The position numbers and the translations under genes are program-made. The notes under the pieces were generated by a model, which did not search any database, was not told the DNA's origin, and saw nothing but the letters and a program-made list of their open reading frames with translations. 64,000 nucleotides of DNA from Chaenocephalus aceratus (taxonomy: Eukaryota > Chordata > Actinopteri > Perciformes > Channichthyidae): NCBI GenBank assembly GCA_023974075.1, contig JAMFTG010000112.1, positions 154,001 to 218,000 of the forward strand, in the 5' to 3' direction. This document shows positions 1 to 8,930 of the stretch, in pieces. Within the stretch, counting starts at the first letter, position 1. Each line of letters opens with the position of its first letter.

Positions 1-122
1 TATTCCATAGAAGCAGTGCTTCGAAGCTTGCTTCAAATCAAGTGACATGACGTCCGAAGCAGCAACTACTTCAAATCAAAGTGATTCGATGCTTCATTCA
101 AAGCTTCATTTTGTCATCACTA
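1..122. mobile_element. hAT-type MITE, right part (unit 1)
   Basis: The sequence is rich in GAAGC/GCTTC motifs and ends in TTTTGTCATCACTA. It is followed by CTGTTCGG (123-130), which matches the 8-bp target duplication seen on both sides of the complete copies. The left end lies outside the window. Confidence 0.7.
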
Positions 123-130
123 CTGTTCGG

Positions 131-769
131 TCTTAGTGTATCTTTAATTAAAAGTTTCATCAGACTACAATGTTAAATATAAGGCAATATATTATAAACA
201 TATAATCCAATATGGCCACAGTCTACTTGCATGTACACTTTGCATTCAAGTTGAGGAACTTTCAAAGTTTCAAGTGCAGACATTGGGATAAGGAATCACA
301 TGTTTTAAGTTTAGTGCTCAACGTCTATCAATTCACTTGTACATTTAGTGAGAGCCCCTTAAAGCCATAAGATATTTTACCAATTGAGCTAAAACCTAAG
401 AGTCACATTATAAAGAGTGCCACTGGTAAAGGTCAAAGTAAAAAGTCCAACTCAAAAGCAAACCCTGCATTGTTTTAAGAACCAGTGTGCCACATAAGCA
501 GATATCTCACTTTTTTAAATTTGCAATAGTTTAAACTAGAACTATTGCGACATTTGTTTTTGCTAAGGGGATTTTCACAATCTTTTGTCAGCGCTGTAAA
601 GTATTAAGATACATTTTCCAAATTTGTTTTGTAAAGGAAACATTTTTGCAACACACCTTTTAGACACTAGAGGGCACCAAGCTTACATCCACAAGCACTC
701 ATGCTTAAGCATTCACCATCCCACAATACAAGGTGAAGGAAAGACACAACCAGGTGGTAAATTCATGTA
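131..769. other. AT-rich spacer downstream of gene copy 1
   Basis: No gene or recognisable mobile element is seen here. The stretch is repeated with small changes in every unit (about 17068-17707, 36228-36870, 44694-45340 and 55469-56112), so it belongs to the ancestral duplicated segment. A short plus-strand ORF at 624-836 is not conserved in frame between copies and is treated as chance. Confidence 0.6.
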
Positions 770-775
770 TTTATT
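770..775 (-). terminator. Polyadenylation signal AATAAA, gene copy 1
   Basis: On the minus strand AATAAA overlaps the last base of the TAA that ends the exon-4 reading frame (775-777). A signal at this position implies a very short 3' UTR after that stop. Equivalent signals are at 17708-17713, 45341-45346 and 56113-56118. Confidence 0.55.
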
Positions 776-2554
776 TAAAAAACGAAATATTCATCCGAGG
801 ACACCAGCTGCACCTGTAAGAACAAACACACATTAGTCACCAGGTTTAAGTTAATGTATAGAACAGCAAGAAAGCGAGCACAGTACTCACCTGCTATTGT
901 CCCCACTTTGGACTGACACGAAAGCATTTGGCATTTATGTGAGCACTCGGACTTGAGGTTTGAGAGGAGCAACCTGAGGAAAGATGTAGGCCTGGGGTTC
1001 AGCCTGCCTCTGAGGGGCCACGTAGGCCCTGTTGGGAGCCTCGTAGGCCTGGTTCGTTGCTTGCCGCTGAGGGGCTACGTAGGCCTTCTTGGGCGTCTCG
1101 TAGGGCCTGTTGGGAGTCTCGTAGGGCCTGTTGGGAGTCCTGTTGGGATTCTCGTAGGGCCTGTTGGGGGTCCTGTTGGGATTCTCGTAGGCCCTGTTGG
1201 GGGTCCTGTTGAGTCGTAGGCCCTGTTGGGAGTCCTGTTGGGAGTCTCGTGGGCCCTGTTGGGAGTCCTGTTGGGAGTCTCGTGGGCCCTGTTGGGAGTC
1301 CTGTTGGGAGTCTCGTGGGCCCTGTTGGGAGTCCTGTTGGGAGTCTCGTGGGCCCTGTTGGGAGTCCTGTTGGGAGTCTCGTGGGCCCTGTTGGGAGTCC
1401 TGTTGGGAGTCTCGTGGGCCCTGTTGGGAGTCTGCTGCTGGGGAGCATTGTAGGCCTTGTTAGGAGCCTCGTAGGCCTGGTTTGTTGCTTGCCGCTGACG
1501 GGCCACGTAGGCCTTGATGGGAGTCTGGTAGGCCTGCTGGGGCTTCCCGACACTCACTTTCTCCTGCCCAGGAGCCTTCAGCCGTCTGATAGCATAGCCA
1601 CCAAATTTATCAGAGATGATGTGGGTCTTGGTCGGGGCTAACTTCTTACCAGAGGTTCCCTCTCTGGACGATTTGGAGTCGTAGCTCGTTGAGTAAATGC
1701 GAGTTTTGAAGATGGGACCATTTCCTACATTGGACTCAAGAGAAGTGCCATAACTTGAGGCCATGGAAGTAGCCTTGTAGCTTCCTCGGGCATTTCCTGC
1801 ATTCCCTGAAAACAGTTTGTATGGGTTCACAACCTCAGTCTGGCTGGGGTTTTTAGGAGCTGAGGGACGGGAAGGTTTATCCGTTTTAGACACTAGCTTA
1901 GCGCGAACACTGGAGGAAGTTTTGGTCCGTGCAGGGATTTGGTTTGGCTCAGGAGCACCGGCACCAAACAGGCTGGAAGACTTCCCCTCGTCCTTGTTGC
2001 TGCTCTTACTCAGAGAACCGCTACCGACAATAGCACCAGAAAGGCCATGATAACGCCGTTTAGGCACACGATTCAAGTTAGGTTTTGACACTGAGCTGCC
2101 CTGCACTAACCTGACTTTAGCCAAGCCACTTTTAGCTGGCTGTGAAACAGTTTGTGTGTAGCCACCAGTAGAAGGCCCCCAGCTAAAACGACTGCCCACA
2201 GCTGAAGGTATGTTTAAGTTTCTGCTTAGTCTGAGTCCATTCTGGAGATAGTTGACACCAGCTTCCCGATTATTTTGCCTGAAGCCAACATATGTGTTGT
2301 TGTTCTTGCTCTGAGCTGCTAGAGAAAAAGAAGAATATTAAAGCCACAGCTATAGTCATTCACAGCACTTAAGTGAAATGTTGTGCTTAGCTCACCTTTT
2401 GAAGCCCACAAACAGCGCACATGCTCTGCTTGAACCAAGACAATAAGGAAAATCCTGCACAGAAAAGATGTAAACATCAGAGAACGCAGACAGCGAACAA
2501 CAATTAACTTTGCATATCTGCAGAAACTTACCCCAAATGAACTCCACAAGTCAT
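775..2554 (-). pseudogene. Secreted Pro/Asn/Tyr repeat protein, copy 1 (frame-shifted)
   Basis: I do not recognise this gene. Minus-strand exons are 2532-2554, 2396-2454, 891-2318 and 775-813, with GT donors and AG acceptors in matching phases (2, then 1). Exons 1-2 encode MTCGVHLG followed by a hydrophobic stretch ending VLVQA, a plausible signal peptide cleaved before EHVRC. Exon 3 encodes a basic Ser/Lys-rich region, the segment DKFGGYAIRRLK, then 7- and 11-residue repeats of the type ETPNR-TPNR-A(H/Y). Near 1210 the repeat lacks bases relative to its neighbours (cctgttgagtcg), which shifts the frame, so the predicted protein is 441 residues and stops at 1075 instead of at the usual TAA (935-937). 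A secreted structural or adhesive role is only an inference from composition. The shift could be a sequencing error. Confidence 0.7.
1093..1440. repeat. 33-bp/21-bp coding minisatellite, copy 1
   Basis: Units of 33 bp (ETPNRTPNRAH on the minus strand) and shorter 21-bp units (ETPNRAY) are arrayed head to tail. Six near-identical 33-bp units occupy about 1215-1420. The unit has no stop codon in any of the six frames, so long ORFs appear on both strands; only the minus-strand Pro/Asn/Arg frame joins the conserved exon sequence. Confidence 0.9.
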
Positions 2555-2599
2555 ATTTCTCTCTCTCTGTTCCAACACAGCAGTAAAGAACCAGTAGCC

Positions 2600-2700
2600 T
2601 CAAAGTGACTTGCTCTGCTTGTCTGAGCAGCAGAAAGGAGGCTTTATTGCAGCTTGCAGCCAATCAGGGCCTAATGAGCTGATTGTCTACAGGTGCTGCT
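2600..2700 (-). promoter_or_regulatory. Putative promoter of gene copy 1
   Basis: Reading toward the gene on the minus strand there is an E-box CAGGTG (2690-2695), a CCAAT box in inverse orientation (2660-2664), and a TATA-like CAATAAA about 90 bp before the ATG. All five units keep these three elements at the same spacing. FIGLA-type E-boxes drive oocyte genes in vertebrates, but nothing here proves that use. Confidence 0.45.
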
Positions 2701-2990
2701 GTGCTGTCAGGGTGGCAACTGAGTGCTGTTGATTTTCTGATTTTCTGTCACCTCTGAGTTCTTAAGTCCTGTGCAAAAAACTGTAAGGTAAAAGAGCAAT
2801 ATCTCAAACCCCTAAATGACCATTTTGTAAATCAGACTTTCTCACAAAGGGTTACTTTCAGTTGTTCAAGAAACTTGTTTGTTTTGTTGCATTTCTCAGG
2901 GTAAAATGAAGAAAGTGAAAACAGAAAACATTTGGGATTTATTGAAGTAATTGGAGAGCAAAAATATGGGTTTGTTTCACCCTGTTCTTA
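2701..2990. other. Upstream spacer, unit 1
   Basis: No gene is seen. The sequence is conserved in all units between the promoter and the SINE, including the run ctcaaacccctaaatgacc. It could hold further regulatory sequence for the minus-strand gene. Confidence 0.5.
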
Positions 2991-3177
2991 CATTACATGT
3001 CACTTGTTAGACGCTTTTATCCAAAGCGACTTACATACTCAATACTGTGGACAATCCACACAAGAGCAATTTGGGGTGAAGTGTCCCAGGGACACAACAA
3101 CATGTTGACTGCAGTGGGGTTTGAACATGTGACCCGCTGATCTGAAGACCAACGCACAACCCACTACACCACACGCC
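2991..3177 (-). mobile_element. tRNA-derived SINE, unit 1
   Basis: On the minus strand the sequence begins ggcgtgtggtgtagtgggtt (box A-like) and has a box B-like gttcaaacccc about 50 bp on, followed by the core taagtcgctttggataaaag. This core is widespread in teleost SINEs. It is too diverged to be a tRNA gene. Confidence 0.65.
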
Positions 3178-4012
3178 TTTTTTTGCTTGTATTTTGGTAC
3201 TGTTATTGGTTTTGTGAATATCTTTAGGACAAAGAAAAACAAGATTCAAGTTTGAATGTTCATTTGAGTTTTTCTTTTGTTACAAGTCCTTTTTGTTGGC
3301 TATGGTATTAGAGACTGTGTGCATGTTTGTCTGTCCTGCTTTCAGAATAATCATATATACTGTTATGTGCTCACTCCGTCACAAACACATGCGTTTTCAT
3401 TAAGATACAACAATTAAATACACTTGCAAAAACAGTTTTAGGCACGCTACTTCTGTACTTGTGTTAAAGTGTTTCATACTACATTGGCTGATTGAGTAAA
3501 CCATTCTTGTGATATGATTGATTTATGCACAACATCCCTAGAACCATAAGCAACACAACACAGGACATTGAACAAAAAAAAACATTAAAGGTAAGAAAGG
3601 GAAAGTGATTGAAATGCAAATGGAGGTGAAGTATTTGCATAAAGTTTGTAAACAGATTGTTTAATATAGTTTTGCTGTTGTTTATGCAGCCCATATTTTC
3701 TTTATTCATTGATATATTTTCACAGTTTCTAGGTTCTTTGTACAAAGTGGAGGCAGGCAAGAAAAACAAATATGTCCTTTCACGGACAATGACTTGGAGT
3801 GCTAAGCCAAGTGTTACATGTTGATGTCATTATGTTCAGGAAGTAAACAAAGGAGTCCAATGTGGGTGTTTCAAGCAAGTGAGAGGGGAGTGTGTGGGAG
3901 AGAAACCCCCTCTGGAGGGAGCACAAGGATTAACTTTGCAATCAAGGGATGGTTTTTATCTCTCATCTTAACACACACTAGCACCCATGTACACCCAATA
4001 CTACCATGTGGT
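3178..4012. other. Spacer between SINE and CsRn1-like copy 1a
   Basis: No gene is recognised. It is AT-rich to about 3840, then a block with gggagcacaaggattaac and a purine-rich stretch runs up to the element. Units 2 and 4 keep nearly all of it; unit 3 and unit 5 carry internal deletions starting at about the same point (after gtatttg or aacagat). No 5' LTR of the adjacent retrotransposon can be identified here. Confidence 0.5.
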
Positions 4013-4440
4013 AGCAGCGCTGGCAGCTCTGCGTCGTCCAGGTTGGTGGGATTCATCGCAGCCCCCCCACATCATGACAAATATGAGGCGATTTAGGCCC
4101 TTCTCCTTAAGACATTTAGCTTATCTGCTAAGGAGAGGGCTCGCCAGTTACTTCACATTCAAGGCCTAGGAGACAGCAAGCCATCTCAGCTAATGGAGAA
4201 CATGCTAAATCTGCTTGGGGGGGAGGATCCCCGGCTTTTATTCACCGAGATTTTCCTGCGTCACTTGCCTCCCCGGGTACAGACGGCGCTGGCCAACACG
4301 CCTGTCACGGAGCCCCGTGCTTTGGCTGAGGAAGCGGATCGTTTTTTCCTGGTTACACAACAACCCGGTGCAGAGACGTTAGCTGCGACGCTCAGCGGCC
4401 CACCTGCAGTCAAGAAAGTGTGGCGGAGGCCGGACACTCG
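4013..4440 (+). pseudogene. CsRn1-like gag remnant (1a)
   Basis: The frame encodes the C-terminal capsid region with ERARQLLHIQGLGDSKPSQL and the (L/P)RVQTALANTP block seen in gag of this clade. The N-terminal half is absent. The region is joined abruptly to sequence normally found downstream of protease because of an internal deletion at GGACAC/TCGTG. No zinc knuckle is visible. Confidence 0.7.
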
Positions 4441-5510
4441 TGTGCACACTTGGCAGCGCAGCGTACGACGAGCTGTCAGGCTCGCTGTTGGGGGCAGACA
4501 CGTTTCTCAGACTGTTGGCCGAGTTTCCAGACCTGTCGCTACCCAACTTCTCTGCGCTTACCACTAAGCATGGCGTGAAACACCACGTCACCGGGGGGCC
4601 TCCTGTCTACGCCAGGGCCCGGCGGTTGAACCCTTCTAAGCTGGCTGTAGCGAGGGCGGAGTTCGCAACCATGGAGCGCCTGGGCATTGTCCGCCGCTCC
4701 GACAGTCCTTGGGCTTCCCCCCTGCACGTCGTCCCCAAACCGAACGGCGGGTTCCGCTCGTGCGGGGATTACCGCCGACTCAACAACGCCACTACGCCTG
4801 ACCGCTATCTGGTGCCGCACATTCAGGACTTTTCGGCACATCTGGCCGATACAGGGGTGTTTTCCAAGGTGGACCTGGTGCGTGGATACCACCAGGTAAC
4901 CATGCACCCCCTGGACATTCCCAAGACAGCAGTGATAACGCCTTTTGGATTTTTTGAGTTCCTGCGGATGCCTTTTGGACTCAAGAATGCCGCTCAGACG
5001 TTCCAGCGCCTGATGGATTCGGTGCTGCGGGACCTGCCGTTTGTTTTTGTCTACCTCGATGACATACTCGTCGCCAGCGCTTCAGTGCAGGAGCACCTGT
5101 CCCACCTCTGAGCCCTTTTCACACGGCTCAACGAACACGGATTAATCATCAATCCTGCAAAGTGCCAGTTCGGGGTGTTGGATATCGATTTCCTGGGGCA
5201 CCGTGTCACCAAGGGCGGTGCGACACCTCTGCCAGCGAAGGTGGAGGCTGTTGCGGCTTTTCCTCGCCCGCTCACAGCCCGGTCGCTCCGTGAGTTTCTG
5301 GGGATGGTGACTTTCTACCACCGTTTCATCGCCCGGGCCGCACACATCATGCGGCCGCTGTATGAAGCGTTGAAAGGCAAGACCCCCGTCCAGGAGATCG
5401 ACTGGACAGCAGAGGCGGACGGCGCTTTTGCTGAGGTCAAGACCGCGTTGGCTCAGGCGGCTTTGCTGGCACACCCATCATCTACGGCTCCTATCTCCAT
5501 CACCACGGAC
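4440..5510 (+). pseudogene. CsRn1-like reverse transcriptase (1a), interrupted
   Basis: The ORF at 4440-5111 holds the RT core: WASPLHVVPKPNG, FRSCGDYRRLN, SKVDLVRGYHQV, FGLKNAAQTFQRLMD and the catalytic YLDDILVAS. It stops at TGA 5108-5110 where other copies have CGA. The thumb and connection continue in frame afterwards (DIDFLGHRVTKGGA, FLGMVTFYHRFI). RNase H starts with ITTDASDYAVG and is then broken by the foldback insertion at 5511-5641. Confidence 0.8.
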
Positions 5511-5641
5511 GCGTCGGACTACGCGGTCGGCGCAGTGCACGAGCAGTGGGTGGAGGGCGCTTGGCGGCTGAAAAAGGCGAGCGGCTGCCAAGCGCCCTCC
5601 ACCCACTGCTCGTGCACTGCGCCGACCACGTAGTCCGACGC
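5511..5641. repeat. Foldback inverted repeat in RNase H (1a)
   Basis: Arms 5511-5564 and 5588-5641 are 54-bp inverse copies with one mismatch and a 23-bp loop. The right arm and loop are an inverse copy of the RNase H coding sequence on the left, a lesion typical of template switching. The same structure is in all seven CsRn1-like copies. Confidence 0.92.
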
Positions 5642-6626
5642 CTATTTCAGCCGCCAGCTGACGCCTAGAGAACGCAAATACAGCGCCTTTGACCCGGAGC
5701 TCCTCGGACTTTATTTGGCCGTGCGGCACTTCCGTTTCATGCTGGAAGACTGTGAATTTACGGCGTTTGTCGACCACAAGCCGCTCACCTTCGCCATGTC
5801 AAAAGTGGCGGAGCCTTGGTTGGCACGTCAGCAGCGGCAGCTGTCCTACATATCGGAGTTCACTACGGACATTAACCATGTGGCTGGCAAGTCGAACCTG
5901 GTTGCTGATTGCCTCTCCAGGGTCGTCATCGGTGCCGTCCAGTTGGGCCTGAACTATACTCGCATGGCGGCGGACCAGGTCACAGATCCCGGCGTCCGGG
6001 CTCTGAAGGTGGAGAGCTCGGGGCTGCGCTTGGAGGACGTGGTGTTCGGCGAGGCGGGCATTACTCTCCTGTGTGACGTCTCTACGGGCCTGGCGCGACC
6101 TGTCGTCCCTGCCATCTTGAGGCGTCCTGTGTTCGAGGCTGTGCACGGCCTGTCACACCCCGGCGTTAAACCTTCGGTACATTTGGTAGCGGCGAAGTTC
6201 ATTTGGCAAGGACTGAAAAGGGACGTGAGGACTTGGGCCAGGGAGTGCGTGGCTTGTCAACGCGCTAAGGTGCACCGCCACACGAAGGCCCCGTTGGAGT
6301 GTTTCCTAGTGCCTGAGAGGAGGTTTGATCACGTCAACATTGACCTCTTTAGGTTCGTTGCCCTCCTCTCAGGGGTTTTCCTACCTCCTCACCATGGTGG
6401 ACAGAACGACCCGTCAGCCGCAGACGTTACCCGGGCCTTCATTGCAACGTCGGGTGTGTCGTTTTGGCACCCCGTCAGATATTTCCTCAGACAGGGGCTC
6501 TCAGTTCACGTCCGAGCTCTGGAACGCTGTGGCAGGCGGTTTGGGGGTTAAGCTGCACAGGACTACCGCTTACCACCCTCAGGCTAACGGCCTCTGCGAG
6601 CGCTTCCATCGCTCCATGAAGGCGGC
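5642..6626 (+). pseudogene. CsRn1-like RNase H end and integrase (1a)
   Basis: The frame resumes with RQLT-like sequence, AVRHFRFMLE and FVDHKPLTF (the third RNase H carboxylate). It continues into integrase: the HHCC zinc finger (HGLSHPGVKPSVH, CVACQRAK), the first Asp in VNIDL, the second in SDRGSQFTSELW, and the Glu in the YHPQANGLCERFH block. A frame-disrupting deletion of about 30 bp lies near 6415, and the copy ends at HRSMKA. Confidence 0.75.
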
Positions 6627-7785
6627 AACAGCCTACTAAGCTGCCGGGGGACGCATAAGTCGCAAACGGCGGCTCGCTCCGCCCCCTCCGACGTTTGTAA
6701 AATAGCCGGACCCCCGGGGGGTCTCGGCTTCGGGCGAAGGTTAACCCACTAGGCGGCTCCCGGACGCCGTCCCGTCTCCGGCCACCGGGTGGCGGCGGTG
6801 GGGGCGTCCGTCGGGCCTGTACGGGAGCCCGCTTTCCACGTATTACACAGTAACGCCAGTATTCGCTCGCCGCGTACTTGTACTTATGGGGGGGGGGGTG
6901 TCCGTAAACCCAATACGGGGTCCCACTTTCCGCATATTACACAGTAACACAAGTATTCACTTGCTGTGTACTTATACTTAGGGGGGGGTGTCCATCAACC
7001 CAATATTGTGTCCCACTTTCCACATATTACACAGTAACACGAGTATTCACTTACCGTGTACTTGTACTTATGGGGGGGGGTGGCCGTCAACCCAATATGG
7101 GGTCCCACTTACCAAATATTTGTCATGTCGGGGGGTGTCCGTCAACCCAATACAGGGTCCCGCTTTCCAAATATTACACAGTAACACGAGTATTCACTTA
7201 CTGTGTAATTGTACTTATGGGGGGGGTGTCCGTCAACCCAATATGGGGTCCCACTTTCCACATATTATACAGTAACACGAGTATTCACTTACTGTGTACT
7301 TGTACTTGGGGGGGTATCCGTCAACCCAATATGGGGTCCCACTTACCAAATATTTGTCACGTGGGGGGGTGTCCGTCAACCCAATACGGGGTCCCACTTT
7401 TGGCCTATTACACAGTAACACGAGTATTCACTTACTGTGTACTTGTACGTATGGGGGGGGTGGTGTCCGTCAACCCAATATGGATGTCCACTTGCCTTGG
7501 GGGGGGTCCCACAAGTCAATATGAGAGCCCACTTCAGGGCTCCCACATCTCAATATGGAAGCCCACTTGTAGATCCCACATCTCAATATGGAAGCCCACT
7601 TGCAGATATACCTATGGGGATTGGGGCGATGTCCCACATCTCAATATGGAAGCCCACTTCTCAATATTATTAATAATTCCAAAATAATAATAATAATAGT
7701 TATATTGACTGTCCCACAAGTCAATATGAGAGCCCACTTCAGGGCTCCCACATCTCAATATGGAAGCCCACTTGTAGATCCCATT
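6627..7785. repeat. G-run satellite block, unit 1
   Basis: It begins with a GC-rich stretch (about 6627-6850) of unknown origin. Then tgtccgtcaacccaata recurs at 6899, 6989, 7081, 7136, 7227, 7315, 7370 and 7464, with spacings of 90, 92, 55, 91, 88, 55 and 94 bp. That is a three-monomer higher-order repeat of about 235 bp, with a run of 6-11 G before most monomers. From 7497 a second family of about 35 bp (cccacatctcaatatggaag) takes over. No gene is present; ORFs here are repeat artefacts. Confidence 0.85.
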
Positions 7786-8047
7786 TGGGATTTCGTGACA
7801 GCGGACATTTCTTTTCCCCTCCTCGGAGCGGATTTTTTTGTGTGCTCATGGACTCTTAGTGGACGTTAAGAATATGCGTTTGGTTGATGCCTTAACGTTT
7901 TCTTCCCTCGTGTGCACACTTGGCAGCGCAGCGTACGACGGGCTGTCGGGCTCGCTGTCGGGGGCACACACGTTTCTCAGACTGTTGGCCGAGTTTCCAG
8001 ACCTGTCGCTACCCACCTTCTCTGCGCTTACCACTAAGCATGGCGTG
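7786..8047 (+). pseudogene. CsRn1-like protease/linker fragment (1b, left piece)
   Basis: The copy starts abruptly inside protease at GGGATTTCGTGACAGC and encodes the LLGAD-type flap region and VDVKNMRLVDALTF. It ends in the RT linker at gcgtg, the target duplication of the Gmr1-like element. The catalytic DTG is missing because the copy is 5'-truncated at the satellite. It continues at 14044. Confidence 0.75.
8043..8047. repeat. Target-site duplication, left (Gmr1-like, unit 1)
   Basis: The sequence is GCGTG. It is matched on the right by GCATG (14044-14048), with one substitution. The uninterrupted site in other CsRn1-like copies reads catggcgtgaaacacc. Confidence 0.7.
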
Positions 8048-8930
8048 TGTCAGGGACCAAGCAGTAAGACAACAGGACACAGGAGTGGTTTAAATAAACT
8101 AGGGTTTTTATTTACCCAAAAATCCACAAAACATCATATAATAGCTTGGCCTATAAAAGAGGTCAACAGAAAATACCTCAAAGAAACATAACAGGTGTTA
8201 ACTCAACAAAACTGACCTCCTACAATAAAAACCCAAGGGAGCGCTGTGCAGTGTGCGCACAGTTTTGCCGGTAATGAATATTACATTTTGTGAGGAAACT
8301 TTTCCACTAATAATTCCAATAAGTATTCCACAATGTATTCACTTCAGGTTTATGAAAGTAACTGTAATCAGATTACTCGTTTTTTAAATGTAACGCCAGC
8401 GGAATACAGTTAGCCTACTTGATTTTTATATTCTGCGTAACGCCGTTACATGTATTCCGTTACAACCAGTCTATGGTTACAACCCAACCCTGCTTCTAGG
8501 CTACTGTCCCGCAGCTCCTGCCTCTCTGTTGGACTCCGTCGCAGCGGGGCTACTGCTGCGGAGCGCACAAAGCAGACTCTTCACAAGGAAGGGTCACTTC
8601 TTCTTGAAGGCAGGGAAGGTTTCGCAGTACGCAGTATACTGTCCCACAGCTGCTGCCTCTCTGTTGGACTCCGGTACTGCACCTTACTCACGACGTTGTA
8701 AAAAAAAAAAATGGGTGGGAGGTGAACGCCACAGTCATCCCCGTCGTGCGGGCCGGATGAGAATGTCTGGCGGGCCGGATGTGGCCCGCGGGCCGCCAGT
8801 TGGTGGTCACTGATCTAGAGCAAATGTGTGGTGTTAATTGGCATGTTTTATTGTAGCTGCACTAAAGCAAAACTACTGAAGATGAGGATGCAGTGTAGTT
8901 GGTTTACCCTGTGTGGCTGTGGCCATCACA
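8048..8930 (-). repeat. 3' LTR of Gmr1-like element, interior replaced
   Basis: On the minus strand the LTR runs from TGTGATGGCC to GGTCCCTGACA. A purine tract (GGGGGGAG, 8933-8940) lies just inside it. Positions of about 8238-8812 are unrelated to the other LTR and replace roughly 280 bp of it. Confidence 0.8.
8238..8812. mobile_element. Foreign sequence inside the LTR, possible non-autonomous DNA transposon
   Basis: The right end reads gcgggccgccagttggtggtcactg, which in inverse orientation resembles hAT termini beginning CAGTG. The interior has gtaactgtaatcagattac, a motif common in fish repeats. No clear target duplication was found, so insertion plus deletion of LTR sequence is likely. 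No gene is seen. Confidence 0.4.

Larger units (their letters stand above)
4013..6626 (+). mobile_element. CsRn1-like Ty3/gypsy copy 1a (5'- and 3'-truncated)
   Basis: The domain order is gag C-terminus, reverse transcriptase, RNase H, integrase. The RT connection reading FSAHLADTGVFSKVDLVRGY and the motif IPKTAVITPFG match the CsRn1 clade as I know it. It lacks the gag N-terminus, the 5' LTR, most of the protease (about 500 bp deleted near 4437), and everything after the integrase catalytic Glu. It abuts the satellite at 6627. Two markers, the protease deletion and the TGA at 5108-5110, are shared with units 4 and 5 but not with unit 2. Confidence 0.82.

Noticed and set aside
775..972. Short minus-strand ORF through exon 4 (and equivalents at 17713, 36875, 45346)
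   Set aside because: It crosses a conserved splice donor and acceptor; it is an intron read-through and not a separate gene.
1197..1463. Plus-strand ORFs of Gly/Val/Leu/Trp or Cys/Trp/Glu repeats opposite the minisatellites (also 18081, 37417, 45628, 56453)
   Set aside because: They are antisense readings of a repeat that is open in six frames; they have no conserved start, no splice context and change frame between units.
2319..2663. Minus-strand 114-residue ORF over exons 1-2 of gene copy 1
   Set aside because: It reads through both introns; the spliced reading gives a coherent signal peptide conserved in five copies.
4539..4907. Antisense ORFs opposite the CsRn1-like RT, RNase H and integrase
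   Set aside because: They mirror GC-rich coding sequence on the other strand and carry no motifs.
6988..7687. Overlapping ORFs in the G-run satellite
   Set aside because: They follow the satellite period and shift with G-run length; no conserved protein features.
6899..7790. CRISPR-like alternation of repeats and spacers
   Set aside because: The 'spacers' are themselves repeats of a higher-order satellite, and the host is a vertebrate.
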